The translations under genes and the position numbers were made by a program. DNA of 64,000 bases, taken from assembly GCF_910592395.1 (NCBI RefSeq), contig NC_088312.1, positions 7,254,001 to 7,318,000 on the forward strand, read 5' to 3'. Shown here in pieces: positions 25,026 to 36,776 of the stretch (the first letter of the stretch is position 1; each line of letters begins with the position of its first letter). The DNA is from Lineus longissimus. Taxonomy: Eukaryota > Nemertea > Pilidiophora > Heteronemertea > Lineidae. Below the pieces are notes generated by a model. The model had not been told where the DNA came from and searched no databases. It worked only from the letters and a program-made list of their open reading frames with translations.

Positions 25026-26193
25026 TTTAAAAAGTCTCCAGTCCTCTCTCACGTTTTACACGTGATTAAAAATCAACCAATCACGTAGTTTTCAACAGAC
25101 GTCAACCATCGGAGCATACGCTTCTGGCTTTGATTGCGGGATAAAAGCATAAGCAGGGCATATGTTCCAAACTCATTTTATGATTATTTTCCATTTTCCA
25201 GGAAGCATCGCCACATTAAAGCATGCGTCACAGAGTAGCACGTTCGGAAATTACAGCGCCAGGCTTGCTATTGATGGGAACCTCGCATCCGACCCAGAAT
25301 CAAATTCCTGTAGTTTGACTTCGTACCAAAATAATCCCTGGTGGGTTGTGGATCTAAAGGTAATGCGACTAATTCAGCGACGTTTTGTACGATTTATGAT
25401 TACGTTTAATACTTTTTCGAATAGACAAAAATCGTCAAATTTGACATATTGTGCACATTATCCTTTCCTGTCCAGAAACATCGGCGTGTTCTATGTGCTG
25501 CTCGTACAATGCATCTAATTGACGCACAACTGCGGCTTTGAAACCCCCGGCCGTATCCTGCATGACGAGAGATATTTTGGACTTATGCCATAAGATGGCT
25601 TTCCAGAAACATCCAAGATTCTTTTATCCCATAATTATCCCGACAATTTTTCAGCAACATAAAACAAGGTTCTAAACTGCTACATGTACCATTAATTTCA
25701 GGGCCGTAAGATTGTTTCCAGAGTTATCCTTTACCACAAGTCAGATCGTACAGTCAGTAAGTTTCTTTGCCGACAGAAATAATTTTGGTCAACCAATTTG
25801 TTTTACGTTTTACGTGTATAATTAGGGAGTTTTCGCAAAGCCCGCAAAACTTCGACGCGAGCGCCTTTCCCATTGTTCGACATAGTTATCAAGAGGTCGA
25901 ACATTGGGATTGGCGATCACGTTGGCGTTTCACCAACTCCTTAATTATGAGGCTTACTTTGTTTCATTTCAGCGGAGCAACTTGCTAACTTCAGTTTGTC
26001 GGTGACCGGCAGGAAGCCCTCTGGCGAGGCGTACATGCCTGCCGAGAAAGAGGTCTGCTACACCCAGAAAGAAGTGGTGGTACTAGGCTCTGTGACCAGC
26101 ATCCGATGCAAGTCCCCCAAGAAAGGAAGGTTCATTGTAGTATCACGAGCTGGCGTTGGTGTCATGTCGTTATGTGAAGTTCTGGTCTATTAG
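17590..26193 (+). CDS. Gene A: secreted protein with six sushi (CCP) and two F-type lectin (FTP) domains
   Basis: Exons are 17590-17637, 18120-18201, 18635-18823, 19102-19281, 19994-20170, 20759-20935, 21575-21673, 22478-22675, 22729-22911, 23418-23539, 23937-24003, 24389-24610, 25202-25359, 25702-25756 and 25973-26193, giving 725 aa. A signal peptide (hydrophobic VFILILIQ) is followed by an acidic linker (about 17-43). CCP1-4 lie at 44-284, each with four Cys and a Trp. A Lys/Arg-rich spacer spans 285-317, CCP5-6 318-444, FTP1 445-581 and FTP2 582-725. The FTP domains show VAKGKPMYQSS, SARLAIDGN, PWWVVDLK and a terminal LCEVLVY strand. CCP exons are phase 1-1, typical of shuffled modules. 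F-type lectins normally bind fucose, but the canonical His is replaced in both domains, so the ligand is unknown. A role in extracellular recognition or innate immunity is inference. It lies 694 bp upstream of its paralogue. Confidence 0.9.
18263..18493 (+). repeat. 115-bp tandem duplication in intron 2 of gene A
   Basis: Unit 1 (18263-18377) and unit 2 (18378-18493) both run from GAAAATG through GTCTCAGGTTGTGACTTA to TTTGGTC.AAATG, with roughly 80% identity by eye. They lie between the acidic-linker exon and CCP1. Open reading through the exon 2 donor is incidental. Confidence 0.8.
24626..24757. mobile_element. Hairpin MITE copy 1 in gene A intron 12
   Basis: The 132-bp element begins GGGAGTTTTCGCAAAAGCC and ends GGCTTTTCTAGAACTCCC, with TA on both sides. 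It contains an internal inverted pair CCATTGTTCGAC / GTCGAACAATGG. It starts 16 bp after the exon 12 splice donor. A second copy lies at 25825. A TA target duplication fits Tc1/mariner-type elements. Confidence 0.8.
24996..25025 (+). repeat. TGAT tetranucleotide microsatellite
   Basis: About seven perfect tandem TGAT units lie in gene A intron 12. Such arrays are normally length-polymorphic. Confidence 0.9.
25825..25941. mobile_element. Hairpin MITE copy 2 in gene A intron 14
   Basis: The 117-bp element begins GGGAGTTTTCGCAAAGCC and ends ACCAACTCCT, flanked by TA. It shares the internal CCCATTGTTCGACAT / AGGTCGAACATTGGG pair with copy 1. It ends about 30 bp before the exon 15 acceptor, so it probably lies next to, or includes, that intron's branch region. 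No counterpart is visible in gene B. Confidence 0.75.
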
Positions 26194-26887
26194 ACAGGGT
26201 TGGTTCCTCAAACTTTTGACACCAAAGGAGGAATCTGATGACAGTTGATAAAACGTCTTTAGTACACGTGTGTCTGACCGCAATAGTTTTGAACTGTTCC
26301 TAATTCATGATGGTGAAGAGGCCTCATGCCTAGTGCTATTCTGGAATGCCTGTACCCTACCGCACTCCACGCCTCATGCCGTTGGACAACATTCTATAAC
26401 CGATTCAGGTCGTCCCAGCCTAAGAATTGGCAGACTAGACAAGGTTATAAATTCGATAACACACCCCATTATGTACACAGGAAGGTTGTATCCCATCCTT
26501 GTATTACCAGTGGTTTTCAATATACTCCGCCTCTCGATATTTTGTAATGACGAAAGAGTGAAAAAACCTGAATCTCAGGATGGTTAATTGTATCCCAGCC
26601 GAGCCTTTAACTATATAATCAGTAGGAGAAGTCATCTGAGCACACATGTTCCATGCCTCGAGGCACTTTCAGTTTCTAACATGATGAGACGAGATGAATA
26701 TACAAATAACACATAATTCTGTAATGAAAAGTAAATAAGTAACACAAGACTTTGAGGACTGGCCAGACTGTTGGTATTTCATTCAATTAGGGTTGAAATT
26801 TGAAGACATAAAAGTACAACATTTTATTTGGATGTTTGAGTTGGTCTATCCTTGTTTTGACTTGTATTGTGAAAAGTCTCACTCATT
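26194..26887 (+). other. Intergenic spacer between genes A and B, including the gene B promoter
   Basis: It holds the 3' UTR of gene A and the promoter of gene B; no other gene is seen. The distal part (about 26720-26860) is similar to the sequence before gene A, which shows that the duplication included upstream DNA. No canonical AATAAA was noticed close to the gene A stop; AAATAA variants occur near 26730. Confidence 0.6.
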
Positions 26888-29800
26888 ATGATGAAGACCA
26901 GGCGATACGGTTTACTCCTCTTAATCTTCTCTATTCTGGTAGGTATTACTTCACCATGTTTTCCGGTGTAGAAGTTTGAAATGTCTCAGGATAGAATATC
27001 CCGGGAACAAAGAACACTATTATGCGCTTTTTATCTCTGAGGTACATGTATCGTGCAGTAATGGCTTCTATAGGACCATTTATACCATACTTCTTTATAA
27101 AATAATGGGACTCGAGTTTTTTCCAGGGGACATTTTTTTCTTCTACACCGATCCTAAGTATACTTTGACAGCCGCGATGCACCAGAATGGCCTCTAAGAC
27201 GTTGATCTTGTTCTAGAAAACACGCCAGTCGGATATCCTGAATGGGAGAGTATGATAATACTTGTTCCGGGCTTTTGTGAGAAATTCGTTTTTCCTGTCA
27301 TGACTTGGACTTGCTAGATGAAGTTCTCATCACAGAATTTAAAGTGAGACGGTAAAGTTAACGAGCCATGAGAACACAGTTTGTTCTTGACGAAGTCCAC
27401 GGTTGTCGTTCCCTCTTCTGAAGCCAAGGGTAACAATCTGCCACCGGAAGGACGACATTGGTCGTGCTGTCACAACCTGTTTTTTCGCATTTCCAACAAC
27501 TGTCTCGATATTTCGTTTGGTCCACAGGTAGCTGGATGTCTTGCTCAGGATCTAGGATTAGATGACTTAGATAATCTGGAAGATGACGGAGGAGTGGAAG
27601 ACTTGAAGGAAAGTAAGTAGTTTGCATCATGTAGCCTGAGGCTAGTTCGAACCATGAAAATACAAGAGCAACGAAAAGTTGCACTAAATTACTGTTTGGA
27701 CTTCGGTTACGACTGGAATTTTTAGTTTTTTGTGATCTGCTGTCCCGCCAGTAAAGCCTAACGGCTAAGGACACCGTCTGGTCAATAACCTTTTCTGACT
27801 AATGTATGTTACAAGGCATGTCAGGCCGAGGAGAGAAAAAGTGGTACACTTTCAAAATGTGTCTGCACACTGTCTCAACACTGACGTAACATTTATTCCT
27901 GTATCAATCATGTTAATGGTCATGATTTTGAACCAATAATCACCCAGCGTTACTGAATAACTATCGTCCTCACAGAACCACTTGGTAAATGCCCTTCCGT
28001 CCTAACCCCGCCCCACGCGGTGATGGTCTCTGGAGACAAGGACACCGGCATCGCTTCCGTGGTGAAGATGAAATGTGGTCGAGGTTATGAGAAGGTCGGA
28101 GGCAGCACACGTAGGGTATGTCAAGTAACACTTACTTGGACCGGCAAGGATATCGTTTGTAAAGGTATGGTGTTGCCTGTTGGTGTAGGTATGGTTCACA
28201 ACCCAAACTCCCACTCCCACGACACCTTTCCCGTATTTTCTCTGCATCGGTCACGTATTTGGGGAAATTCATCCGGCGATGAACCTACGACGTGGAGGAG
28301 ATCGATGTCACAGCTGTCGTGGGCTGAGATTGTTTTGAAGACACCGCTATCTCTCTGAAATGTTAGTAACGTTAGTAATATTTTAAATCGACCTGACTGT
28401 AATAGAATGGTAGCAGTACTCTTAAGGGATAACGTAACGTAACCTTTGAACAACCGGGCCCTGGTACATTCGACCGATATTGAAAGACGGAATTGGCGGG
28501 GCTTATAAAAATGCTGGATTGGACGCAGAATTTAATTCAAATTTTATGATCTTGTACTTACGCAAACTGTGGACCACCTACACATCGGTGGTAAACGCAT
28601 TAGTTCTGAAAGCGTCAATGATGAGTTGGCTCTTGTAATGAATGTTTTCCTCCAGCTCTTGAATGTTCGAAACTGGTGATCAAGAATGCGGTGGCGAACA
28701 CGACATCCCGGACATTTGGGACGGTGGTCGGATTCTCCTGTAACCATGGTACATCGAGAACAACGCGAGATCTGGGAAACGCCACGAGGAGGTGCATGGC
28801 CAACCAGACGTGGAGTGGAAGCGACATTACCTGTCTCCGTAAGTGTGCGGTTCCACTGCAGAGGATGTCCTTGATGCGAGCACTGGTCACATGGCTATGT
28901 AAAGCTGGTGGCACACAGAGGAAGCTGGGAGCACACGTGAGGACATGACGCAGCCGCAGAGGTCGTTAAAATCTAAACCTAGTCGAAAAACGAAATTGTT
29001 GGCATCAGTTGATTTGCATTCTTTCTTCTAATTCTAAGACGCCATTCATGTAAATAAAAAAACATGTTCCGTTTTCCAAAAATAAAGGATCTTCAAATCC
29101 TCCTCGAAATTAACTTGGCAGACATTACCTCTACTCTGGGCTTATATCGTACATGATTCATTCTCCTTCTCCTTATACGTTAGCAGTTCGCGGACGTTTT
29201 ATGGTTGTGGTTATGGTTGTGGGTGTGTTTGCCGTTTTCAGCACCTCAATGCCCGGAGCTCCCGAGCTCGACCATTGCGAACACAAGCGATAGGTCTATA
29301 GGAGTGGTGGTGAAACTGAGCTGTGCCCGTGGGATGATCAACGCCACTGGAGACCAACAGATCACATGCAGTCAAGACCAGAAATGGAAGGGGAAGATAT
29401 TGATATGCAAAAGTAAGACAATAGCTCTCCTTCTCCGAACATAATCCCTCTGTTTTTAATGTGCGCTTGTCAGAACCGTGAGGCCGTCCTATTTCACTCC
29501 TGTCTAGTGTCTTGTTCAGAGTACACCTATACCAATCTTTCGTCATTTCCAGAGGCAATGTGTAAACCGTTGACACCAGTGCCACACAGCACAAAAAATA
29601 AACAAGAGCGCAAGGTTGGTGCCATAGTCAAGCTAACTTGTAAGAAAGGTTACAAGGGGGAAGGCAATGCTTACGTCTTCTGTAACAAGAAGCGGCAATG
29701 GACCAAGCTAAGGTTGAATTGCACCAGTAAGTCCCTTCTTTTTTTATCTAATAACATTTTTTTCCTTTAGAATGAGACTTTCGGAAAGCCTGATAGAAAG

Positions 29801-32800
29801 ACAATTTTACCGTGACCTTATCTTGATCTACAGGGTTTAAAAAACAGTGCATTTATACTAAAAGAGGTATCTATGTCTTTTACCCATGGCCACTGCACAT
29901 ACTGTATATACATATAGGGTCATAAGATGCCATGACCCTGAAAGTTAGCCTATTTGACACAACGTGATCAATATCGTCGGAATATTTTTTCATATCATTG
30001 AAGTGTGTATACCTTTGGAGTGTAAGGGAGGTTGGTATAAAGGGCAATCTTTGTACGGATTTGATGTTAGACATGAAGCCAGCCTCGTACTCTTTAGTTA
30101 TAACAAGAGGGAATAAAGCACTGTTGAAAATAATGTAAAGTTATTATATTTTGGTTATAATCATAGCAATGAAAAAAGTACACATGCCCACATGTATTTA
30201 CATCTACTTTTACCCTTCCCACAATGTCTACTTTAAAACTGCCTTGTATACCTCCTGTCAGAAATCGCCGATAAGAAATTGAGGAATCATAGGACTAAAG
30301 AGAAACGGAAGAAGAAGAATGGTAAGAACAGCAATAGGAGCATAAGGCAAATAAAGTGCACGATATTTATTCTCTTTCTCTATACGCGTCGTTCTTAAGT
30401 TGTCAACATGTCCTTGAGTCGCCTTGTTGGTGAATGCACTGTCAGAGCCAATTACTCGCGTTCTTATTAGGAAAATTTAAAACAAGATGATGTTCGGGTT
30501 CGTCATTTGCAAATCGTCTAGCTCCCAGTCTCATTACCTGAAATATTTTTAATTCCATTTATTTATTTCTATTGTTGTGGACCTCTGTCCAAGACCACAC
30601 CCTTGTTTTCGAGTGGGCGTTTGCCGGTTGACAAGCCCGATTCTGGCCAACTTACTTTAATAGCCCGTGTTCCTTGAAATCCTATTGAATTCTATGCGAT
30701 CCTCTCCCGACAGTTTGCAAGCGTCTTTCTCCATACGAATGTAGAAAGCAAGGGGCATTGAAATGGACCAGAACAATCGAAGGCGAAACCGTCATCATAA
30801 TGAAATGTATGGACGGCTGGGTAAAACTGTCCGGGCAGGAGAAGCGTGTCTGTCGGAAAGTCGGGAGACAAGTGACATGGACGGAGGCTCCGCTGCGATG
30901 CAAACCAGGTAAAATAACAGATTCGCGTTACCGAATTGACATCCCTCCCCCACCTCTCCTAGATACATTGTAACTTCGGGATACATTCCTACACCCTCAT
31001 TCTAACTGTTTGCCTGATAGCCCTTTACAAGTTCTAAGAAAGCAGTAGGCCTGTTGCCAGTATCATGCAATGTACTGGTGTATGGTTTCAATGCCATCAG
31101 TCTTCTCATGGGAAGGTGCGAGATCGGACGTGAACAACAACAGTCCTGTAGAAGCCATTTGTGAACATGGTGAAACTGTAGATAATCTCCAGTAAATTTG
31201 AATCCAGTGAACAGATTGAACGTCATCGTGTCATATCATCATGCAATGTATTTAAAATATTTATAATGACTTCTTAACTGTTTTAGGAGCCGATGTAGCA
31301 GATGGAAAGCCCACCTACCAGAGATCTACATTGGGACCTTATAAATATTCCGCAAATCATGCGTATTATAACACCTGCTTTCTCACAGATAGGTCGGAAG
31401 CGCCCTGGTGGTTCGTCGATTTGAAGGTACATACCTTCTTTTATGGAAGATATTGTTAAAGATTAAATAAAAGTACGCCCAACGCGAATGATCTCACAAA
31501 ATGAGAATGAAATCTTCAATATTTTAAATAAAAAATCCTTGATCGAAGAAGCTTGCCGTTGATTTTTTAAAGGGAAATCGTTTGTACGTTTCCGTTTTTT
31601 TGGCATGTGGCAATTTGTTCATGGTTGCTATTTTTGTGGTTGTCAATTGGAAATTGCGGACCTATAGATTGTCCCTTTGCTTTAAAGGGAAATATTCAAC
31701 TTCAGGTGACTATTGATATACACAGTTAGGGGACTGCATCGTGTTTGATTTAGCAATAAATATGACCGTCGTACACGCGTGAATCGTTTCAATGTATTGT
31801 ATGGTGGAGGACCCTATAAGCGATTTCGTGTAACGTAATCTGACATATCACGCTACTGTCTCTAGGCTCCTTTTAACTTACGAACTACATGCACCACGTT
31901 GCAGGTCGAATATCCAATTGCATCAATCATGATGGTGAAAACTCGGGGCCTCTACTATAAACTGGGTAAGACTCACGTTACACGTGGCACAATCCGATTT
32001 TCTAAAATGCTGGGTTAAGAGCTACATGTAAAAACCACCAGCTTTAACACCTCGTTTTTCAACACGTCCGCTGTCAACTACGCAAACACATGTATCCCTA
32101 TTAAGGATGATACTTGTATACCAGTCCCCCATTTTACCCGCAGACCATCGCACGTCGCTGCGATATGATGGCTCCTCTGTGGTCCAATTTCCTAGTCACC
32201 AAGTGGTCTTCTACCCAAGAAAATATGTTTATATGCGACTGAAAAGTTTGCTTAGTGATTAACGGGCTACGCCGTTCGTGCTCACTAGAATATTTACTAG
32301 TGGCTCAGAAAAATAATACACAATGCCGTAGTTGTGCAGTTATTATAGATTCAAATTCGCTGAAACTTGGTATTCGTGGTAAACGCATAATTATCTTGAA
32401 AACGGCATAGTTAAAAATTATATTCAGTGCGTACTTTTACGCAGGTCGAAATTTTCAAATAATTTGACCTCAATTTTTAAAAATTTTGAACGAACGGAGC
32501 CAGCCTTTAAGAATGGTGTTTCATCTAGCTTTACTTTGTTTTCAGCGAGGAATCTTAAGGACTTCACAATATCCGTCACAAATGCGAAACCAGGGACAGG
32601 TACCTACAAGGCGAACAAGGAAGAGACCTGTCTCCACGTTCCCAGGGCCAAGAAGCGCACTGTTGTCGTATACAAATGCAAATCTGTTAAGGTCGGGCGA
32701 TACGTCGTCATTTCCATGACGAAGAAAAAACAATTTGTGCTCTGTAAGCTCTTGGTATTTCCCAAAGGTACATTTCAGTATACGTTATCAGCTCATTAGG

Positions 32801-33698
32801 TAGGCTTTCCAATACTGCATTGCACGTCCTAGAAATTTACCTATCAAAATACGTTGGTGAACTGCTTTTGTGATCTATATCGAGCTATTATCGAAACTTT
32901 CTCCCGCACTGCTCAATGCGTGTTCTACTGATACATTTATTGTAACATTTTCCTTTTTTAGCAAGCATCGCCACGTTAAAACAAGCGTCACAGAGTAGTA
33001 CGTACGAGAATTACAGCGCAAGGCTTGCTGTTGATGGTGACATCTCAGCCGACGCGAAATCGAACACTTGCAGTATAACCAATTACCAAAATAATCCCTG
33101 GTGGGTTGTGGACTTGAAGATCAGCACGACTGTGTCCAGAGTGATCCTTCATCACAGGTCTGATCGGACAGTCGGTAAGTGTGATTGCCAGCTGGTGAAT
33201 TTCATAGAATATCAAGATGGCGATACTTTTAATCTTGTTTCGTGGAGAAGAAGAGCCGACATATTCGTCGCTTTGCTTCACTTGTTGGTATTGTACACTT
33301 CTCCCATCTCAAACTCAAACAGCTTGTAGGCTCCTCTATCTCTATGAAGTGTATTCCTTGAGTTCCATGACTATCAACTTGCACTCATTAAATTTCATTT
33401 TTCAGAGGAGTTGTTTACTGTCGCTCTGAAAAACCTTTCTCTATCTGGTTTTGATGGTTTTTATGTTTCAGTACCAGGGGGGCAATTGGCTAACTTCACT
33501 GTCTCGGTGACCGACTACAAGCCCTCTGGCGAGCCGTACCAGCCTGCCGAGGAAGACGCCTGCTACTCCCAGAACGAAGCCGTGGTGCCAGGCTCTGCGA
33601 CCAGCATTCAATGCAAGTCAACCATGAAAAGACGGTTCATCGTTGTATCACGGGCCGGCGTTGGTGTCATGTCGCTGTGTGAAGTGCTGGTCTATTAG
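26888..33698 (+). CDS. Gene B: secreted protein with five sushi (CCP) and two F-type lectin (FTP) domains, paralogue of gene A
   Basis: Exons are 26888-26938, 27528-27612, 27976-28164, 28656-28838, 29242-29412, 29553-29726, 30262-30321, 30714-30908, 31287-31426, 31905-31965, 32546-32767, 32962-33174 and 33472-33698, giving 656 aa. The first ATG of the MMKTRRYG start aligns with gene A (MVKYSRLG). A signal peptide is followed by an acidic linker (18-45), CCP1-4 (46-284), a shorter basic spacer (285-304), CCP5 (305-369, carrying five Cys instead of four), FTP1 (370-510) and FTP2 (511-656). FTP2 keeps SARLAVDGD, PWWVVDLK, VILHHRSDRTV and LCEVLVY. The intron that splits FTP2 after DLK in gene A is absent here with no length change. 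An in-frame upstream acceptor at 33405 would start the last exon at 33406 and add 22 residues. Ligand and role are unknown, as for gene A. Confidence 0.9.
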
Positions 33699-34130
33699 AA
33701 CAGTACCTCTCTTCTGGTCGGCCGGTCCAAAAGGAAGAATTTTGATAGTGTTTGCACGGGAAGAGAATATGATAATGCTTGAGCAGCTGATACTCCTTGC
33801 GTGTTTGATCAGGTTGCGTGTTCATGATTGACCAAGTACATTGTGAGACATAGTATATATATATCGTTTTCACCACTGGGCGACTCGCATACGCAGTTTG
33901 CTTGGTGGAAGATTCAACAATGCCCAGCGCAGTGAGCCACCGCGCATCCTTGTGCGCGAGGTATCCAAGCGATGATCCCGGTGGAAAGAACTTTTGGCCT
34001 TTTTGTAATGTTCATGATGCTTACAGTTTGCACTGACAGATACAAACGTAACTAATTTCTACTATGTCATTCCTGTGAATGGAAAGGAACATTGCAAATG
34101 TTTTGGGGTGGTGTAATTTGAGAAATAGCG

Positions 34131-34136
34131 AATAAA
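34131..34136 (+). promoter_or_regulatory. Candidate poly(A) signal AATAAA for gene B
   Basis: It lies 433 bp after the gene B stop codon in AT-rich sequence and is the first convincing canonical hexamer downstream. Use is inferred. Confidence 0.45.
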
Positions 34137-35623
34137 ATACCGGAAACGAAATAAGTGGTTCATCATTGCTTTGGCGTAGTTGGCGAAGTAAATCTTCAGG
34201 AAAGAAAGAACATCCGTACTCTGAACTAGATCAAATCAATGCTGGCACCTTGCACCGTCCCCTCGGAGGTCGCGCCCGGAGAAACTCTGAAATGCTCGGC
34301 CCGGGGAACAGAGGGGTGCTTTCGATAGAGGTCAACGTAACATGACTGGTGATGATGTTAGTGAGACAGTACACTATTCGATTTCTCTGTGATTGGCAGC
34401 TTGTCAAGATTGTCAAGTTTAACTCGATCGATTCCCCGAATGGATCATTGTAGATATCGCACAATGGGATGGTTGAAGGGAACTGTATAAATGGCACATG
34501 ATATTGTCTGAGCTTCAAACACGGCTTCGGGACACCCGTAACGGGAAAGTGGACAAACATTTCTGATTTGCCACGTATAATCTCATCTCATCAGGAGCAG
34601 GGCACGAGGTTTTGATCGCACCCATAAACTCCCGCTTCTGATGTTGAGGAGGCCATGAAACCGAGGTAAAATGGCCAGTGACGTAATATTGAGGTTGCGA
34701 ATCCTTCCGACTCCCATTTAGACCAATCTCCGAGTTTGAATGACAGTGATAGATTTGATTTAATCTAATTGACGAATGTCTCCATATCCTTATTGATATT
34801 CCACCTGAAATTGGAACTGTGCACAAGACGGATATCAAGAGGTCGTTATATCCAAGTATCAAGAAGTCGTCGTCTAAGTCACAGGCCATCTATATACGAG
34901 TTCATTATTTGCCATGCACGGATCCTTAATAAGTTTCTGTGCTTACCCTCCCTATTACTGTGCAGGTAAACGTATTTTATTCTGTGAAAATGTTTGTCAG
35001 TTCGGTTGAATCGTAGTGGTCATGAGACGACTAAAATTCTCTCATGAAGTTGAAGTCGGTGTGGGAGTCGGAGTGGGAGTCGCAAAGCCTCTGTTATATT
35101 GACCATCCGAGGGGCAATGCACTCCAGCCTGTATCGTCACGGATTGACTTGGGGTACATGTCACTTGTTTTCCTGACTCGGTCCTTTCTAATGCGATATC
35201 ACTCAGAAGCAATGTCGTAACTCCCTTACCCGGAGAAGCCCTGATTCTTTCAGCTGCTAGTGCTAGTGTTAATACGTCTACGAAAGACCGCAGACAGGTG
35301 GCGATACGTGAAGCTTCGTGACTAAATCATGAGGAATGATTAACTTTGGGATTGGGGACATGTTGATTTGTGAAACAGCAGCAGTTGCTCAGCTCATTCT
35401 CCGGACCTTGCTGTTGCTCCTAATCTCTTAGCGATACATCTGAAGATGGCACCCAAGTCTTGTCGGTACTATGCCCTTAATTGTTATTGTCGCACTGTTA
35501 TAAAACCGATTCTGGCGAAATCAATGAGTGTTTTTAGACTCCTCATGCCATTGCCATTGCACAGACAAATATAGCTAGAGAAAAAGAACGACATTTTTTC
35601 CATAAACAAATGACATTATCAAC
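34137..35623. other. Intergenic region between gene B and the GPCR gene
   Basis: No gene is recognised. It contains a dispersed-repeat segment (about 34690-34830) that is similar to 54650-54775, and a short GGAGTCGGAGTGGGAGTCG direct repeat near 35060. Open frames present are short and lack family similarity. Confidence 0.55.
34690..34830 (+). repeat. Dispersed repeat, copy 1
   Basis: The segment with GATTTAATCTAATTGACG and TTGATATTCCACCTG is about 75% similar by eye to 54650-54775, with small gaps. No termini were defined. Confidence 0.55.
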
Positions 35624-35629
35624 TTTATT
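35624..35629 (-). promoter_or_regulatory. Candidate poly(A) signal for the GPCR gene (minus strand AATAAA)
   Basis: TTTATT on the plus strand reads AATAAA on the minus strand, about 1.15 kb after the GPCR stop. Several A/T-rich alternatives exist, so this is only a candidate. Confidence 0.25.
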
Positions 35630-36776
35630 TATGAGCAAAACAATATTCACAATCAGTTGAAGGTTCCTTTCCAGAACATCAATTGCCATTCAACCACGCA
35701 TAAGACTTGCAAGGGACAAAAATGTTCACGTTCAGAACCGTTCTGTCAGTAGAACTTATCAAAAACAATGTCTGGTTAACAACGATTAACGCAGTCCCCT
35801 TATATGACACTAACCTAAAATGATAATCTGTGTTACATGAATTATATTTAGGAAAATATTTTAAAGCCAGTTTAAGTTTGGTAAATGTGATCTGGTCACA
35901 TTCCTGAGTTCAACTAAGTAGTTTTGGCCAGAACGATATGAAAAACATTCCACACCGGTCTCGTATTCCAGGTCTCTCCACACTATATCACCTTGCAATA
36001 AATCTGAATGGCGCTATGCAGTTTAACTTTAAATAGTGTCGAGACTCCACAGACTTCACGCAGGTCAAAACAAACGACTCCCCGATGAAAAACTCAATGA
36101 TTACTTTCCTCCAGCTGGTTATGAACAAGGCTCCCAAGGTGAATCAGCAATGAAAACGAATACTTCTCCCATCAATTTCCCGTCAGAGAAATATGGAAAT
36201 ATGCTTATTTTACATGATTTCGACAGAATAATAAAACGCCCCGTGGAAGATATTGATGAAAGTGTGCCAAAGGTGACATGATGATCCAAGTTTCCGATAA
36301 AAAAATCGCACCAAAAGGCGGACTGTTAACTATCAGTGCTTACCCGGAGTGTTTATGGCCTCGTTTACACGCCACTAGAGGTATAACTTTCTGAAATATG
36401 AAATTATCTATTCTGAAAGTAGCCTCTCGTGTAGTCCTGGCGCTATTTCCATTATCGCAAATATTTGGGTGACTTTCCAAGTGATCGACGATTCATTCAT
36501 GAAATAGGTGGTCCAGAGGGCATAACCAAGTGAGTCAAAAATTTAGCATTAGAATTTGAATCATATGTGTCTCCAGTGATTTTAAGATTTTGAATTTCAG
36601 CAATTTTTCGCATTTTTAAAAAAGGCCATGACTCAAGGTCAACTAATGCATACTCCAATTTTGTCTTGATCACTGGTAGCGCGGCTCTTCAGAGAATCAC
36701 TTCCCCCTGCTGGTCAAAATAGTAGTTAGAAGAGATATCCAGGAAACATAATTCATTTACACCAGAAATTTAATAT
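35630..36776 (-). other. Probable 3' UTR of the GPCR gene
   Basis: The sequence between the GPCR stop codon (36777-36779) and the candidate poly(A) signal contains no recognised gene. An 81-codon plus-strand frame at 36036-36281 has no recognised similarity and is not called. Confidence 0.35.
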
